From: Paraburkholderia hiiakae
GTDB taxonomy: Bacteria > Pseudomonadota > Gammaproteobacteria > Burkholderiales > Burkholderiaceae
Length of the DNA: 64,000 nucleotides
Reading direction: 5' to 3'
Assembly: GCF_904848665.1 (NCBI RefSeq)
Contig: NZ_CAJHCQ010000014.1
Span: forward strand, 1 to 64,000
The notes beneath the pieces were generated by a model. That model did not search any database, was not told the origin of the DNA, and saw only the letters and a program-made list of their open reading frames with translations. Numbering within the stretch: position 1 is the first letter of the stretch; every line of letters starts with the position of its first letter. Shown here piece by piece: positions 45,675 through 54,873 of this stretch. Made by a program: the position numbers and the translations under genes.

Positions 45675-45706
45675 ATACCTCGCATTCCTTATTGGCTGCG
45701 AGGTAT
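45675..45706. terminator. Hairpin after the Pro/Gly-rich gene
   Basis: ATACCTCGCA and TGCGAGGTAT form a perfect ten-base stem with a 12-base loop, 13 bases past the stop codon. The plus-strand tail GTGTTGTC is weakly T-rich. On the minus strand the hairpin is followed by GCGTTTTTGG. Confidence 0.6.
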
Positions 45707-46502
45707 GTGTTGTCACCGACGCCGTTTTGATCCGGATGCCGAGATTCTCCTGAACCAGCCCATTGTATTCGCGAGGTCGCTGCCCGGATCATCGACGCGT
45801 CGTCAACCGGTTCAAAACGGCGTCGGCAGCAACACAACCGTCTCTTGTGGACTCCTCACCGGTCACTCGCTAGACTTGGCAACGAATGCCTGTTGAGGGT
45901 CGTCTACGGAAGGTCAAGGCCACGGCGCCTTCGATACTCGGATCCGCGCCCCCCTAATTCCGGGTTCGGCCATGAAGCGACAATCGCTCGCCGTGTAGTT
46001 CAGACCGTCAGGCGACCGATCCGCATCAGCAAACCGCCATTCAATACGCGGAAGGCATCCGGGCCAGCTACGGTTGAGCCCTTCCATCTCTCCTGTGAGC
46101 GCCATTGCATCGAACGCTGATCAACTCATGTGAACGCTGTTGACGCCGACGCCCAGTTGATCCACATGCCGAATTTCGCGTGATCTGCGGCGCCGCAAGT
46201 CGAATGGCTGCCCTGGGACGAGTTTGTCGGTAATGATGGTTCAGTGCGATCCCGGCATACGGGTCAAACAGACTTCGGCATCGACATGATCGGCACGCCT
46301 CGTTGACATCTCATATTGTTCTGACGGAAGTGCTGCCATGTCCTCTACTTCAGGATTCTGCGCACAGTTGTAAGATCGGGCGCCCAACAGTTTGGGGTTC
46401 GGTCAAATTTATGCTATCAACGTAAAGACCAACAACAAGAATCGATGCAGGTGTTTGCCGTTTTCAGCCGGGGGAAAGCTGGAATCAATAACGGAGGCAC
46501 CC
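45707..46502. other. Intergenic region before the LuxR regulator
   Basis: About 800 bases with no supportable gene. A minus-strand open frame 45914-46105 has partly protein-like composition but no ribosome site or family. The LuxR promoter should lie in the last 150 bases. Confidence 0.35.
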
Positions 46503-47474
46503 ATGCACGAGCTCAATGATTTTCTCCTGTCGTTGCATTGCGCAGCCCGAGAGGTTCCCTTTGAGGACTTCCAGGCGCATGCGCTCGGCCTGCTCAAGCG
46601 TGTCGTGCCTTTTGACGCGGCGCGCTGGGGAACCACTCGCCATGATGAACGCGGAGCGGCGTACCACTCGCCCTATCTGTACAACGACTCACCGGACACG
46701 CTGAAAGACTACGACGCGGTGAGGGAAAATGACGAAGCGGCCACCTGGTGTCTCTCGCATCTCGACACGGTGACGAACTTTCAGCTGCATGACATGTGCG
46801 CCCGTAATCGTGATCCGGGCATGCTGAAATACGTCCGTGAGTATCGTCACATGCACGGGCTGATTGTTGTGTGCAGGACGGGCGAACACGGGTTACTTCA
46901 GGCCATCTCGCTCTACAGCGCGTACCTTGACAAGCCGTTTGATAAATCTCAGCGCAGCATGATGCAGATCGTGTTTCCGCATCTGCGGGAGGCACTGAAC
47001 ACGAGTCTTACCTTCCAGATGGAGCGCATTCGCCCGCGTGCCGGTGGGACCTTGTGGCATCTCGCGATCAGCGACTTCGCGGGGGATTTCCGGTTCGTGG
47101 AGCCCGGGTTTCGCGAGCTGCTGCGCCAGGAATGGCCGACGCTGATGCATCACGCCTTGCCGGCTGCGCTTGTGGGGCTGATCAATCCGCGCGCGCTGGC
47201 GCGGTTCCAGGGGCGCGCGGTGATTGCCTGGATCGATGTGCTGCACGACATGGTCTTTGTGCGGGCCCGGGCACGCATGCCCGTCGACGGACTTTCGCCC
47301 AGAGAGCTCGAAGTGGCGAAGCTCGTAGTCTCCGGTCTGACCTACAAGGACATCGCCAAAACCCTGGCACTTTCGCCCGCGACGGTTCGCAATCGTCTGC
47401 AGGCAATCCACGATCGCGTGGGTGTGCACAACAACGCAGAACTGACCGAAGAGTTTCGGCGAGCGGGTTTCTAG
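46503..47474 (+). CDS. LuxR-family transcriptional regulator
   Basis: 323 residues from ATG at 46503, which has GGAGG five bases upstream. The N-terminal 240 residues form a sensor-like domain with no clear acyl-homoserine-lactone motif. The C-terminal LuxR HTH (about 258-315) reads LSPRELEVAKLVVSGLTYKDIAK, LALSPATVRNRLQAIHDRVG and VHNNAELT. The stop overlaps the convergent alpha/beta hydrolase by four bases. The signal and targets are not visible. Confidence 0.9.
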   Translation: MHELNDFLLSLHCAAREVPFEDFQAHALGLLKRVVPFDAARWGTTRHDERGAAYHSPYLYNDSPDTLKDYDAVRENDEAATWCLSHLDTVTNFQLHDMCARNRDPGMLKYVREYRHMHGLIVVCRTGEHGLLQAISLYSAYLDKPFDKSQRSMMQIVFPHLREALNTSLTFQMERIRPRAGGTLWHLAISDFAGDFRFVEPGFRELLRQEWPTLMHHALPAALVGLINPRALARFQGRAVIAWIDVLHDMVFVRARARMPVDGLSPRELEVAKLVVSGLTYKDIAKTLALSPATVRNRLQAIHDRVGVHNNAELTEEFRRAGF

Positions 47475-48265
47475 TTCAGCGTTGGGCTATGAGGCCACCA
47501 GCGGGCGGCCGGCATCTCCAGATGAACGAAGTGGCCGGCATCGACCTCGCTGTACTGCGCCCACGGAAAGAACTGCAGCCAGGTCTGGCGTTCGGCGTCA
47601 AGATCAATGAGCGGGTCCTGGCGCCCGAAGACGATTTGCACCGATTCCGGGCGGCTGGGCGAGGGTGGTGAGGGTTGTTGTGCGGCCCAGAAGTCCTGCA
47701 CGATGACTTCGAACGCGCGCGAATCCACGACGTTCTGGTGCGCAACCAGGTCGAGGTACCACCGGCGACGCGCGTCGGCGGTGGGGCTCCAGTAAAGATC
47801 GAAGAAGTTTGCGAAGCTTGTGACCTGCGAGGCGAGCCGCGCAAAGCGCACGTGATCACTGCTCGCCTTGAACTCTTCGAGCGCGGCGAGCAGCGGTGCG
47901 GAGGTGGGTACGATCTCGAGCAGGCGTGTGCCGAGCCGCACGAACGCGTCGCCCAGGTCGTAGACGGGAGCCAGGAGCGAGAGGTTGCGGATGTGCTCCG
48001 GCGCGCGTGCCACCAGATGAAGTGCAAGATGCGCCCCGAAGGAATGCGCGATGACATCGACTGGGTGGCCTTGCGCCTCGGCGAGCGCGCGGACTTCGTC
48101 TTCGGCCGCTTCGACCAGCGCCGCGAAGGGCTGTGAGAACAGGACGACCGAGCGTGGCTGGTCCCACCAGTAGATCGGCAGCGTCCGGCCGTAGAGCTCA
48201 CGCTCTGCGATCGAGGAGAGCCCCGGGCCGCCATGCAGGAACAGGGTGGAAGGGGATGAGTCCAT
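47471..48265 (-). CDS. Alpha/beta hydrolase
   Basis: 264 residues. The oxyanion-type HGGPGL (11-16), the nucleophile elbow AHSFGAH (about 93-99), the acid in FGRQDPLID and the His in DAGHFVHLEM give the catalytic triad. The HGGPG motif is found in proline iminopeptidase-like and related hydrolases. No signal sequence, so cytoplasmic. Convergent with the LuxR gene. Confidence 0.88.
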   Translation of the reverse strand: MDSSPSTLFLHGGPGLSSIAERELYGRTLPIYWWDQPRSVVLFSQPFAALVEAAEDEVRALAEAQGHPVDVIAHSFGAHLALHLVARAPEHIRNLSLLAPVYDLGDAFVRLGTRLLEIVPTSAPLLAALEEFKASSDHVRFARLASQVTSFANFFDLYWSPTADARRRWYLDLVAHQNVVDSRAFEVIVQDFWAAQQPSPPSPSRPESVQIVFGRQDPLIDLDAERQTWLQFFPWAQYSEVDAGHFVHLEMPAARWWPHSPTLN

Positions 48266-48336
48266 GTTCGCTCCTGTGGGCTGCTCAAATTCGTCCTATC
48301 GCTGCGAGAGCCGGGTGTCGTCGGGGCATCTTCGCT

Positions 48337-48615
48337 TCAGTTCGGCCAGACGTTACCGGGATGAACGCCGCACATGCAGTGTGCACCGACATCCAGGCTC
48401 TGGTCTGCCAGACGACAGTTCCATCCGCGCGCGTGACAGGTCTTGGGGCCGCCGGCGCCGGGGGCTGCGGCGATCGGCGGGTCGGCGGCCGCCACCGGCG
48501 CGGGTCCGGCTTCGGCCTGTGCCGCCTGCTGCGCTGCGGGCTGTGCGGCGTTGTCCTGCGCCGAGGCGTTTGCGGCAACGAGCAGTGAGAGAAGTAAGGC
48601 AGTCAGGATCTTCAT
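48337..48615 (-). CDS. Small exported Cys-containing protein
   Basis: 92 residues from ATG at 48615, with GGAGA seven bases upstream. The signal MKILTALLLSLLVAANASA ends after residue 19. An Ala/Pro/Gln-rich linker (22-57) leads to a compact C-terminal part with four Cys (TCHARGWNC, HCMCGV), suggesting disulphides in the periplasm or metal binding. Not recognised. Confidence 0.65.
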   Translation of the reverse strand: MKILTALLLSLLVAANASAQDNAAQPAAQQAAQAEAGPAPVAAADPPIAAAPGAGGPKTCHARGWNCRLADQSLDVGAHCMCGVHPGNVWPN

Positions 48616-49091
48616 GGACGTCTCCAGAGACAGGCCTCGTGCTGCGGCAGCTTCGCGCGAGACGAGGCCGGGCAAGCGCCGAAGGGTGACGACCCTGGCG
48701 CCATGGAGAAATGGTGGAGCGTTCAGGCGGCGCGGGCAATGATGCAAATGCATCATGCTGCGGGGCAACTTCAGCGAGGTCATCGTTCGATTCACCCATC
48801 CGCGGACATCATCTTGATGTTTGCGGTGACCTCAGACTCAGGTAAATCCCGGCGACGGCGAAAGCAGATACGCGCGACTGCTTCGCGCGATTCAATATCG
48901 CCGCCAAAAAAGAATAGCAAGGATGCAAATGCACTATTGCTAATGCTAGATCCGCGTGGCTAATTGGCAATTCGGTGCGGTCTTTCGCGCCGGTCCAGGC
49001 GTACTTCCAACTGTTTGTGAATGCAACGTTTACTGCGCCCCGAGGCGCTGTACCACTTTTGTGTACAGCGGATGCCAATCAGGAGACCAAA
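48616..49091. other. Intergenic region, nothing recognised
   Basis: Divergent promoter region between the small Cys-containing protein and the NHL lipoprotein. Short open frames are present but unsupported. Confidence 0.4.
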
Positions 49092-50351
49092 ATGTCTAAC
49101 CACGGAAGGAGAGGATCAACTCGAGGATTCACGTGTCACTTCAATACCTTCGCTGGTGCGGCTGTCGTTGCTGTGCTGCTTGCTGCATGCGGAGGTGGTG
49201 GCGGAAGCGATCCGCCTGGCGCCACGTCCCAGAGCGCCTCGACGCCCGCCAATGACCCACCAGACCCATGGGCGAGCGCGCAGGCACAGGTGTCGAATTT
49301 TGGTGGCCCGGCCACCGTGGTCCAGCCTTCCGTCGTCGCGACCAATTCGGTCTGCAGCACCCTGGGAACCTGCGCGCCGGGGGGGGTCCGCCTTGACGAA
49401 AACTGCAGCGCTCAGGCGGTGGTATGCGGGCCTGCGGGGGTCGCAGTGGACGCGAGCGGGAACGTGTACGTCGCAGGCGGCAACGCAATCTACCGGTTCA
49501 CGCCAGCGGGCGCGATGTCGATATTCGCAGGCGGTGTGAGCGCGGGGTATGCGGACGGCCAAGGCGCCTCGGCCCTGTTCGATGCGCCCCAGGGGATGGC
49601 GTTCGATGCGAACGGCAATCTGCTCATTGCGGACAGTGGCAACAACGTGATCCGGAAGATCACACCGGGTGGCACTGTCTCGACCGTTGCAGGGTCGTCC
49701 GCCGAAGGTAACGCTGATGGTACGGGCATGGCGGCAAGCTTTAGCGAGCCGGTTGACGTGGCGGTCGATGCGCGCGGCAACATCTTCGTTGCCGACGGCG
49801 GGAACAGCGCCATCCGCAAGATCTCCACGGCGGGTGCCGTTACCACGCTCGCTGGCGGCCAGAAGGCGTCGACGTTCACCTGGCCCACCGGCGTCGCGGT
49901 GGATCCGTCTGGAAACGTCATCGTGATGGACTTCGGCGCCCACAAGGTGCTGAAGGTTACGCAGGCCGGGACCGTTACGACGGTGGCCGGCACCGGTAGC
50001 GCGGGCTCGGCAGATGGAGCAGGCAACGTGGCGTCGTTTGGGTCTACGGGCCCGTACGACCCGCTTCACGCAGCGATCCAGTACGGCGCGGCGGGCATCG
50101 TCGTCGACAAGCTCGGCTACATGTTTGTTGTTGATCGGGGCAACAACGAGATCCGCATGATTACGCCTGCGGGTGTAGTATCTACGCTCGCCGGCCAGCC
50201 GGGTCAAACGTGGGGTACGGCCAACGGCCCCGGTTCGGGCGCGCTATTCGATACCCCAGCGCAGATTGCCATGGATGCCAACGCCAACCTGTACGTCACC
50301 GAGGACGGAAACAGTGATGTGCGCATGCTCACGCCGGTACAAGCACACTAA
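49092..50351 (+). CDS. NHL-repeat lipoprotein
   Basis: 419 residues from ATG at 49092, with AGGAG six bases upstream. The signal ends at LLAAC followed by GGGGGS, a clear lipobox. From about residue 95 on, NHL-type blades repeat: GVAVDASGNVYVAGGNAIYRF, MAFDANGNLLIADSGNNVIRKI, VAVDARGNIFVADGGNSAIRKI, VAVDPSGNVIVMDFGAHKVLKV, IVVDKLGYMFVVDRGNNEIRMI, IAMDANANLYVTEDGNSDVRML. Six blades make one propeller. Function at the cell surface is unknown. Confidence 0.9.
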   Translation: MSNHGRRGSTRGFTCHFNTFAGAAVVAVLLAACGGGGGSDPPGATSQSASTPANDPPDPWASAQAQVSNFGGPATVVQPSVVATNSVCSTLGTCAPGGVRLDENCSAQAVVCGPAGVAVDASGNVYVAGGNAIYRFTPAGAMSIFAGGVSAGYADGQGASALFDAPQGMAFDANGNLLIADSGNNVIRKITPGGTVSTVAGSSAEGNADGTGMAASFSEPVDVAVDARGNIFVADGGNSAIRKISTAGAVTTLAGGQKASTFTWPTGVAVDPSGNVIVMDFGAHKVLKVTQAGTVTTVAGTGSAGSADGAGNVASFGSTGPYDPLHAAIQYGAAGIVVDKLGYMFVVDRGNNEIRMITPAGVVSTLAGQPGQTWGTANGPGSGALFDTPAQIAMDANANLYVTEDGNSDVRMLTPVQAH

Positions 50352-51463
50352 ATGAGGTTCTTAAACTTCCAACGAAGCAGACTGATCTTGTCCTCCACTG
50401 TTGTGCACCTGACCAGCCGAATGCGTGGTGCCATGCGTGCGCTCGCACACCGACGCGCGCGCCACGCGCGTAGGGTTGCTCATGATATTCACCTATAACG
50501 AATGCTGGAAATGCCTCCACGCGCAATCCTGCCGGACAGCACGCATCGCGGGACCACCAACAGGAGACCATGATACACAATGCGGATCACGTCCCCGTGT
50601 TGACAGGGAAGGCGCGGTTTCACTCCAACAGTTTCGATGAGTCGCGGACCTGGTATCGTCGCCGGTCCTTTGCCTTCAAGAGCTTGGTGTCCGACATGTG
50701 CGCAATTTCCGCCGCTATGACGTCGGGCGCTGGATGACGGAAACGGGTCGAACTGGGACGGACAACCAGACTACGGCTTCAAGGGAAATTGTCCTGGCGG
50801 AACCAGAGCCCTGTTGAACTGGCTCGCCTGTCTGCTTGTCACTCATGTGAGCCGTGTTGCGCGTACATGGCATCCGTCCTTATCTGCTTCATTCCAGCAA
50901 GATAATCAGGACTCCTTTAGATATGCAGCGCACATGGAGCCGTTGTACGACAGGTGAACGGTAGTCCAGAAACCAACCGGTTCGTAGATTGAAGAGTCTG
51001 TGCAAATCCGCATCGTCTTTCGAGAAGGGTACCTCGCTTTCCTGCCTGGCGATCACCCGAGATGCCTCCACGAGCCTTGCCCGCTCCAGCCAGTCACATT
51101 CTGCGCCGTTCGAGGCCAGCCAGATCTGTGCCGATTCGATCAGATGATCGGTGCGCAGCCACACGCCCTCGCGGGCGAATGCAAAGAGCTGGCCGACCAC
51201 AAGGAAGCACAGCAACTCGGTGCGTGCTTCGTCATCCAGAGGTCTCGCCACTTCCGTTCCGCCATGTAGGTCGCCCGCAGGGCCGATTGTCGGGGCTGGT
51301 TTCTCCTGATGCCGCAGCCGTACGGCCAGATCACTTTACCGCACCGATCGGCGGATCGCATGGGGACAGTTCATCGCCGCCCGCACGATTTCCCGGAAAG
51401 ATTCGCCAGTTAAGGCTACTTGAACCGATCAGGCCACCCCTGAACATCCACCAGGAGATGAGT
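50352..51463. other. Long intergenic region around a doubtful minus-strand frame
   Basis: About 1.1 kb. The only candidate gene is the minus-strand frame 50889-51251 listed below. Nothing else is supported. Confidence 0.4.
50889..51251 (-). CDS. Hypothetical protein (uncertain)
   Basis: 120 residues starting with GTG. The first 85 residues look protein-like (helical, with ARPLDDEARTELLCFLVVGQ and LIESAQIWLASNGAECDWLE), while the last part does not. There is no clear ribosome binding site. It may be the remnant of a longer gene. No family recognised. Confidence 0.35.
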   Translation of the reverse strand: MARPLDDEARTELLCFLVVGQLFAFAREGVWLRTDHLIESAQIWLASNGAECDWLERARLVEASRVIARQESEVPFSKDDADLHRLFNLRTGWFLDYRSPVVQRLHVRCISKGVLIILLE

Positions 51464-51480
51464 TTGGCAAAATTTGCCAA
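51464..51480. promoter_or_regulatory. ParD-type operator palindrome
   Basis: TTGGCAAA and TTTGCCAA are perfect eight-base arms around one base, ending 20 bases before the antitoxin ATG. Antitoxins of the ribbon-helix-helix type bind such palindromes to repress their own operon. Confidence 0.6.
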
Positions 51481-51500
51481 GGCCTGATAGACTGGTTCAC

Positions 51501-51737
51501 ATGAGCACGATGAACATCTCCCTCCCCGATTCGCTGAAGGAATATGTCGACGAGCAGGTCGGCGAGCGCGGCTACGGCACGAGCAGCGAATACGTCCGCG
51601 AACTAATCCGCAAGGATCAGGATCGCAAGCGCCTGCGGACAATGATCCTGCAGGGAGCGACTTCGGGCCTCGCAGATCCGGCCGACGCCGACTACTTCGA
51701 ATCGCTGCGCGCCCGCGTACGTACTTCGCGCAAATGA
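51501..51737 (+). CDS. parD: ParD-like ribbon-helix-helix antitoxin
   Basis: 78 residues from ATG at 51501. The strand STMNISLPDSLKEYVDEQV and helix GTSSEYVRELIRKDQDRKRL are typical of ParD/CopG antitoxins. The acidic/basic C-terminal part (DADYFESLRARV) would wrap the toxin. The stop overlaps the toxin ATG by four bases. Confidence 0.9.
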   Translation: MSTMNISLPDSLKEYVDEQVGERGYGTSSEYVRELIRKDQDRKRLRTMILQGATSGLADPADADYFESLRARVRTSRK

Positions 51738-52072
51738 CGGCCAAGGCCGTCATCCCGACCCGGCTGGCCAGGCAGGACGTAGAAGACGAGCTGACACACT
51801 ACCTCGTTGACGAAGGCTCGGAACAGGCAGCGCTCGGGTTCATTGCGGAAATCGAGCAGGCCTACGCGCATCTCGCCAAACACCCCAACATCGGCTCACT
51901 CCGTTACTCGTACGAACTGGACATACCGGGCCTGCGCTCATGGTCTCTCGATCGCTACCCGCACCTGATCTTTTACATTGAGCGCAAGGATCACGTCGAG
52001 GTCTGGCGCGTACTCAACGGCAAGCGTGATATTCCAGCTTGGCTGTTGAGCGATGACAGCGAGTTTCATTGA
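51734..52072 (+). CDS. parE: ParE-like toxin
   Basis: 112 residues. RelE/ParE fold pattern: LARQDVEDELTHYLVDEGSE, ALGFIAEIEQAYAHLAKHP, then LRSWSLDRYPHLIFYIERKD and VEVWRVLNGKRDIP. The ATGA overlap with the antitoxin gives coupled translation. ParE toxins usually act on DNA gyrase; RelE-type mRNA cleavage cannot be excluded from sequence. Confidence 0.9.
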   Translation: MTAKAVIPTRLARQDVEDELTHYLVDEGSEQAALGFIAEIEQAYAHLAKHPNIGSLRYSYELDIPGLRSWSLDRYPHLIFYIERKDHVEVWRVLNGKRDIPAWLLSDDSEFH

Positions 52073-52092
52073 CACAAACTGCACGGCACAAG

Positions 52093-52133
52093 GCCCGCGA
52101 GAAGCCATCTGGCTCGCGGGCTTCTTCATTTTC
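52093..52133 (+). terminator. Rho-independent terminator after parDE
   Basis: GCCCGCGAG (52093-52101) pairs with CTCGCGGGC (52113-52121) and is followed by TTCTTCATTTTC. A strong stem with a T-rich tail, 20 bases past the toxin stop. Confidence 0.85.
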
Positions 52134-52260
52134 CGACCATGAGGCTCGAAAACCATTTGACGGCCGTGCCCCTTTCTACGCGCTTACGCTGAAGCCGCCT
52201 TTCGTTACACAGGTAGGGGGTTACCAGCCTTTTTTCCAGTCTTCTACGATCCGGTCCGCG

Positions 52261-52611
52261 TCACTTGCGACGTTCAGCGTCGGGACCCGGCACGGGGATA
52301 GTCCACTCAGCCACCACTTCCCCCGCTTCGGGTTCGCGCTCTCGCCGAAGCTCCAGGATGCGACCGTGAGCGACAACCACTTTCAGGTCAAGTCTCACGC
52401 CTTTCCGGAAGTGGAACAAATAAGCCGTGAAGGAGGCTGTGTTGCTGGCAAAGTAACCGTCACCCAGAAACTGTCGACGCGCGACAAGTCCATCGCTTGC
52501 CACCCAGTAATCGGCCATGGCGCAATCGAGTGACTTTGTCTGCCAGTCCTTTCTCGGCAGGTCTTCGAGGAACGGCTCGAAATCCTGAGAAAACTCGAAT
52601 GTATCGTTCAT
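52261..52611 (-). CDS. Hypothetical protein
   Basis: 116 residues from ATG at 52611. Reads MNDTFEFSQDFEPFLEDL, then GLVARRQFLGDGYFASN and KVVVAHGRILELRRE. Composition is protein-like, without signal or membrane helix. GAGG lies immediately before the ATG, closer than ideal, so the true start may be elsewhere. No family recognised. Confidence 0.5.
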   Translation of the reverse strand: MNDTFEFSQDFEPFLEDLPRKDWQTKSLDCAMADYWVASDGLVARRQFLGDGYFASNTASFTAYLFHFRKGVRLDLKVVVAHGRILELRREREPEAGEVVAEWTIPVPGPDAERRK

Positions 52612-53144
52612 CCTCGAGCGCGGCCTCGCTGGTGTTAGCGTCGACCAAGGGTAACATGGGCCTCCCCAGTCTCCGGGCGGGCACTGCAAAACTGGTTAGG
52701 GCCGCTTGCGCGCCACAGTTTGCTCGTCGCGGGAATGTGCGGGACGGGACCGCACAAAAATGGTGACGGAGACCGGGCTTTCGCGTGTGGCGACGGAGGA
52801 ATCCGCAATGCGTCGATGTTTCTGCGACTCTTCTCAAGTGCCTTCCCTGCTCCATTTCAGAATCAGTCTTCGCGGCGCAGCCTGCAGGCTTCGCTGAGAC
52901 TCCCGGTTGCAGGGTAGATCGCGATTGCCGCGCGGCAATCATACGGTGCCACCGTCAAGGGTTAGAACGACGAATGACTGCACCGGGCCCGGGCCTCTGA
53001 AAGCCGGACCCTGTGCCGTCCGTGGACCTGCTGATTGGCAGGTGTCATCCCGGCGTGGTAAAAAGTCGTCCCTTGCGGGTGATCGCCTCCATGCGATGCC
53101 GCATTCTCGCGATTTCAGGTTTCAACATCGACAGGATTCAAAAA
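52612..53144. other. Intergenic region before the cold-shock gene
   Basis: Contains the expected promoter and a long 5' leader for the cold-shock gene. No gene was supported. Cold-shock leaders often fold into regulatory structures; no specific fold was derived. Confidence 0.35.
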
Positions 53145-53348
53145 ATGGCAACTGGCACTGTGAAATGGTTCAACGATGCGAAAGGCTTTGGCTTCATCAC
53201 CCCGGATGACGGCGGTGAAGACCTGTTCGCCCACTTTTCCGAGATCAAGACGGAAGGCTTCAAGTCGCTGCAGGAAAACCAGAAAGTAAGCTTCGATGTG
53301 AAGATGGGGCCGAAGGGCAAGCAGGCTGCAAATATCAAGCCAGCCTGA
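53145..53348 (+). CDS. Cold-shock protein of the CspA family
   Basis: 67 residues. ATG at 53145 follows AGGA. RNP1-type KGFGFIT and RNP2-type DLFAHFS are intact within MATGTVKWFNDAKGFGFI and the following strands. Single cold-shock domain that binds single-stranded RNA/DNA. Followed by a clear terminator. Confidence 0.97.
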   Translation: MATGTVKWFNDAKGFGFITPDDGGEDLFAHFSEIKTEGFKSLQENQKVSFDVKMGPKGKQAANIKPA

Positions 53349-53373
53349 CCTGCGCGCGTCGCATCCCGATGTG

Positions 53374-53400
53374 TGGCCCGCTCTGCGGGCCAGTTTTTCT
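53374..53400 (+). terminator. Rho-independent terminator after the cold-shock gene
   Basis: TGGCCCGC (53374-53381) and GCGGGCCA (53385-53392) form a perfect stem with a three-base loop followed by GTTTTTCTT. Confidence 0.9.
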
Positions 53401-54060
53401 TGCGCCCTGTGCATCAATCTCTAATGCAGCGATGGGCATCCGGCACATGTCCGCGCCATGCTGTTTGAGCGTCAACAGTAGTTTTGTGCGAAACACGATG
53501 TCCTGGTGCGCCCTCCTCGCGACATCGATCAATTCTCCGGATGATCGTTGACGAAGTGCAAGCGTTTCGCCACAGGCGTGAAGACGCAGGGCGAAGCGCG
53601 CGTTTGCGGTAGCGTTAATACCGCGCTTTCGACCACGCCGCCCGGATCCATCATCGCCCGGCAAAACAGCGGATATCCTGTGAAGGAAGACGGTTGAACT
53701 CCGCGGCAGCAATAACACGGTCCTCGACGAATCGACTTCCCCGACCAGAAGCACTACGATCAAAAACATGCCGGTCGCCATGGCAGGTGCTTGTCGCAGG
53801 ATAATTTTCTGACGATTCGCACTCACCGTGCCAGACTGCCCACCGATGTGGTGGCCCATAGCGCCTCGCGACGCATGCGTAGTGAACCCGCGCGGTCCCG
53901 TGCATGATCGCGGCGACCGTGACGCAGTCCGCCGCGTAGATTGTTTGAATCAGGCGAGGAGGCAAGTGCCGGAAATGCGCGGCGCTATCCTCGGTGGGCG
54001 CCCGTCGATGCCACCACCCAGTGGATCGATGCCGGGAGCCGTGCTTTCAGGGGAATCGCC
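53401..54060. other. Intergenic region, nothing recognised
   Basis: About 660 bases. Overlapping short open frames on both strands, but none with a ribosome site, family or continuous protein character. Confidence 0.4.
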
Positions 54061-54363
54061 ATGACGACGACTGAGTCACTTCTGACGTTGGCCGAGTATC
54101 TCGAGCTGTCCCTGAACTCCGGCGGAAGTGTGATCATGATGCAGAAATGCAATGACGTCTGTGCCATGTACGTTGGCGATGCCAGGAGAGATCAGGATCG
54201 CCTGAGATATCACGGGAACATTGCCGCAACCCAGGCCGAAGAGATTCTTGAGCAGACCCACGCTGGACGAAACCGGCTGGAGATCGGCGGACAGCTATAC
54301 CGTTTCATCCGGAGCTTCAAACATTTTGAGGATCGCGGCGCGGTCGTTTTCGCGCCGTCGTGA
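54061..54363 (+). CDS. Hypothetical protein
   Basis: 100 residues from ATG at 54061, with GGGGA six bases upstream. Reads TTTESLLTLAEYLELSLNSG, GSVIMMQKCNDVCAMYVGD, then DRLRYHGNIAATQAEEIL and GGQLYRFIRSFKHFEDRG. No signal or membrane helix. Looks like a small structured protein with two close Cys. Unrecognised. Confidence 0.6.
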   Translation: MTTTESLLTLAEYLELSLNSGGSVIMMQKCNDVCAMYVGDARRDQDRLRYHGNIAATQAEEILEQTHAGRNRLEIGGQLYRFIRSFKHFEDRGAVVFAPS

Positions 54364-54464
54364 CACCGGAAGCATGACCATTTCGGGAAACCTAAATTTG
54401 ACGTTGCCGGGTATGTTGTCCATTCCCAAATACTGAAAATCCTCATCAAGGACTTGTCAGGCGA

Positions 54465-54655
54465 AGTACGTTGCGCTCGAACAGGATCGAGTCGTCGAGT
54501 TGCCGGTCGACGGCGGCCAGCGTGATGAGCAGGTCATCAGAGCCCCCGCTCCATTCGCCGAAGCGCCGACTCTGTGAAATCAGAATGCCGCGCGTTGCCT
54601 TGAAAGGGTTATCGGCTTGCCGTCGGCACCGTTGACCAGTGCGCCGGGTTCATCG
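54465..54655 (-). pseudogene. Frameshifted protein-coding remnant
   Basis: Read on the minus strand the DNA gives EPGALVNGADGKPITLSRQR, then after a shift ILISQSRRFGEWSGGSDDLL and ITLAAVDRQLDDSILFERNV. The two parts have protein character but are in different frames, with no start or continuation. I cannot name the family. Confidence 0.35.
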
Positions 54656-54873
54656 CGGATCCATGAATGATTACCTGAAATTCCTGCGGGACTTCATTCG
54701 TTATCCTCTACATTTCATATCCACTCTCAGGGAGCTGGTACTTCAAGGTGCCCGCCAGCCTCACCCGCGCGTACATTTACGCGTCATGGAGCGAATAACG
54801 TATCAAATACCAACATCGCCGCGTCTATAATAAACACCTGCCGGACACCAACGATCGCATGGAGCCCTACTTT

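Noticed and set aside
47476..48288. Second minus-strand frame over the alpha/beta hydrolase
   Set aside because: Arg/Ser/Pro-rich out-of-frame reading; the hydrolase frame has the full catalytic motifs.
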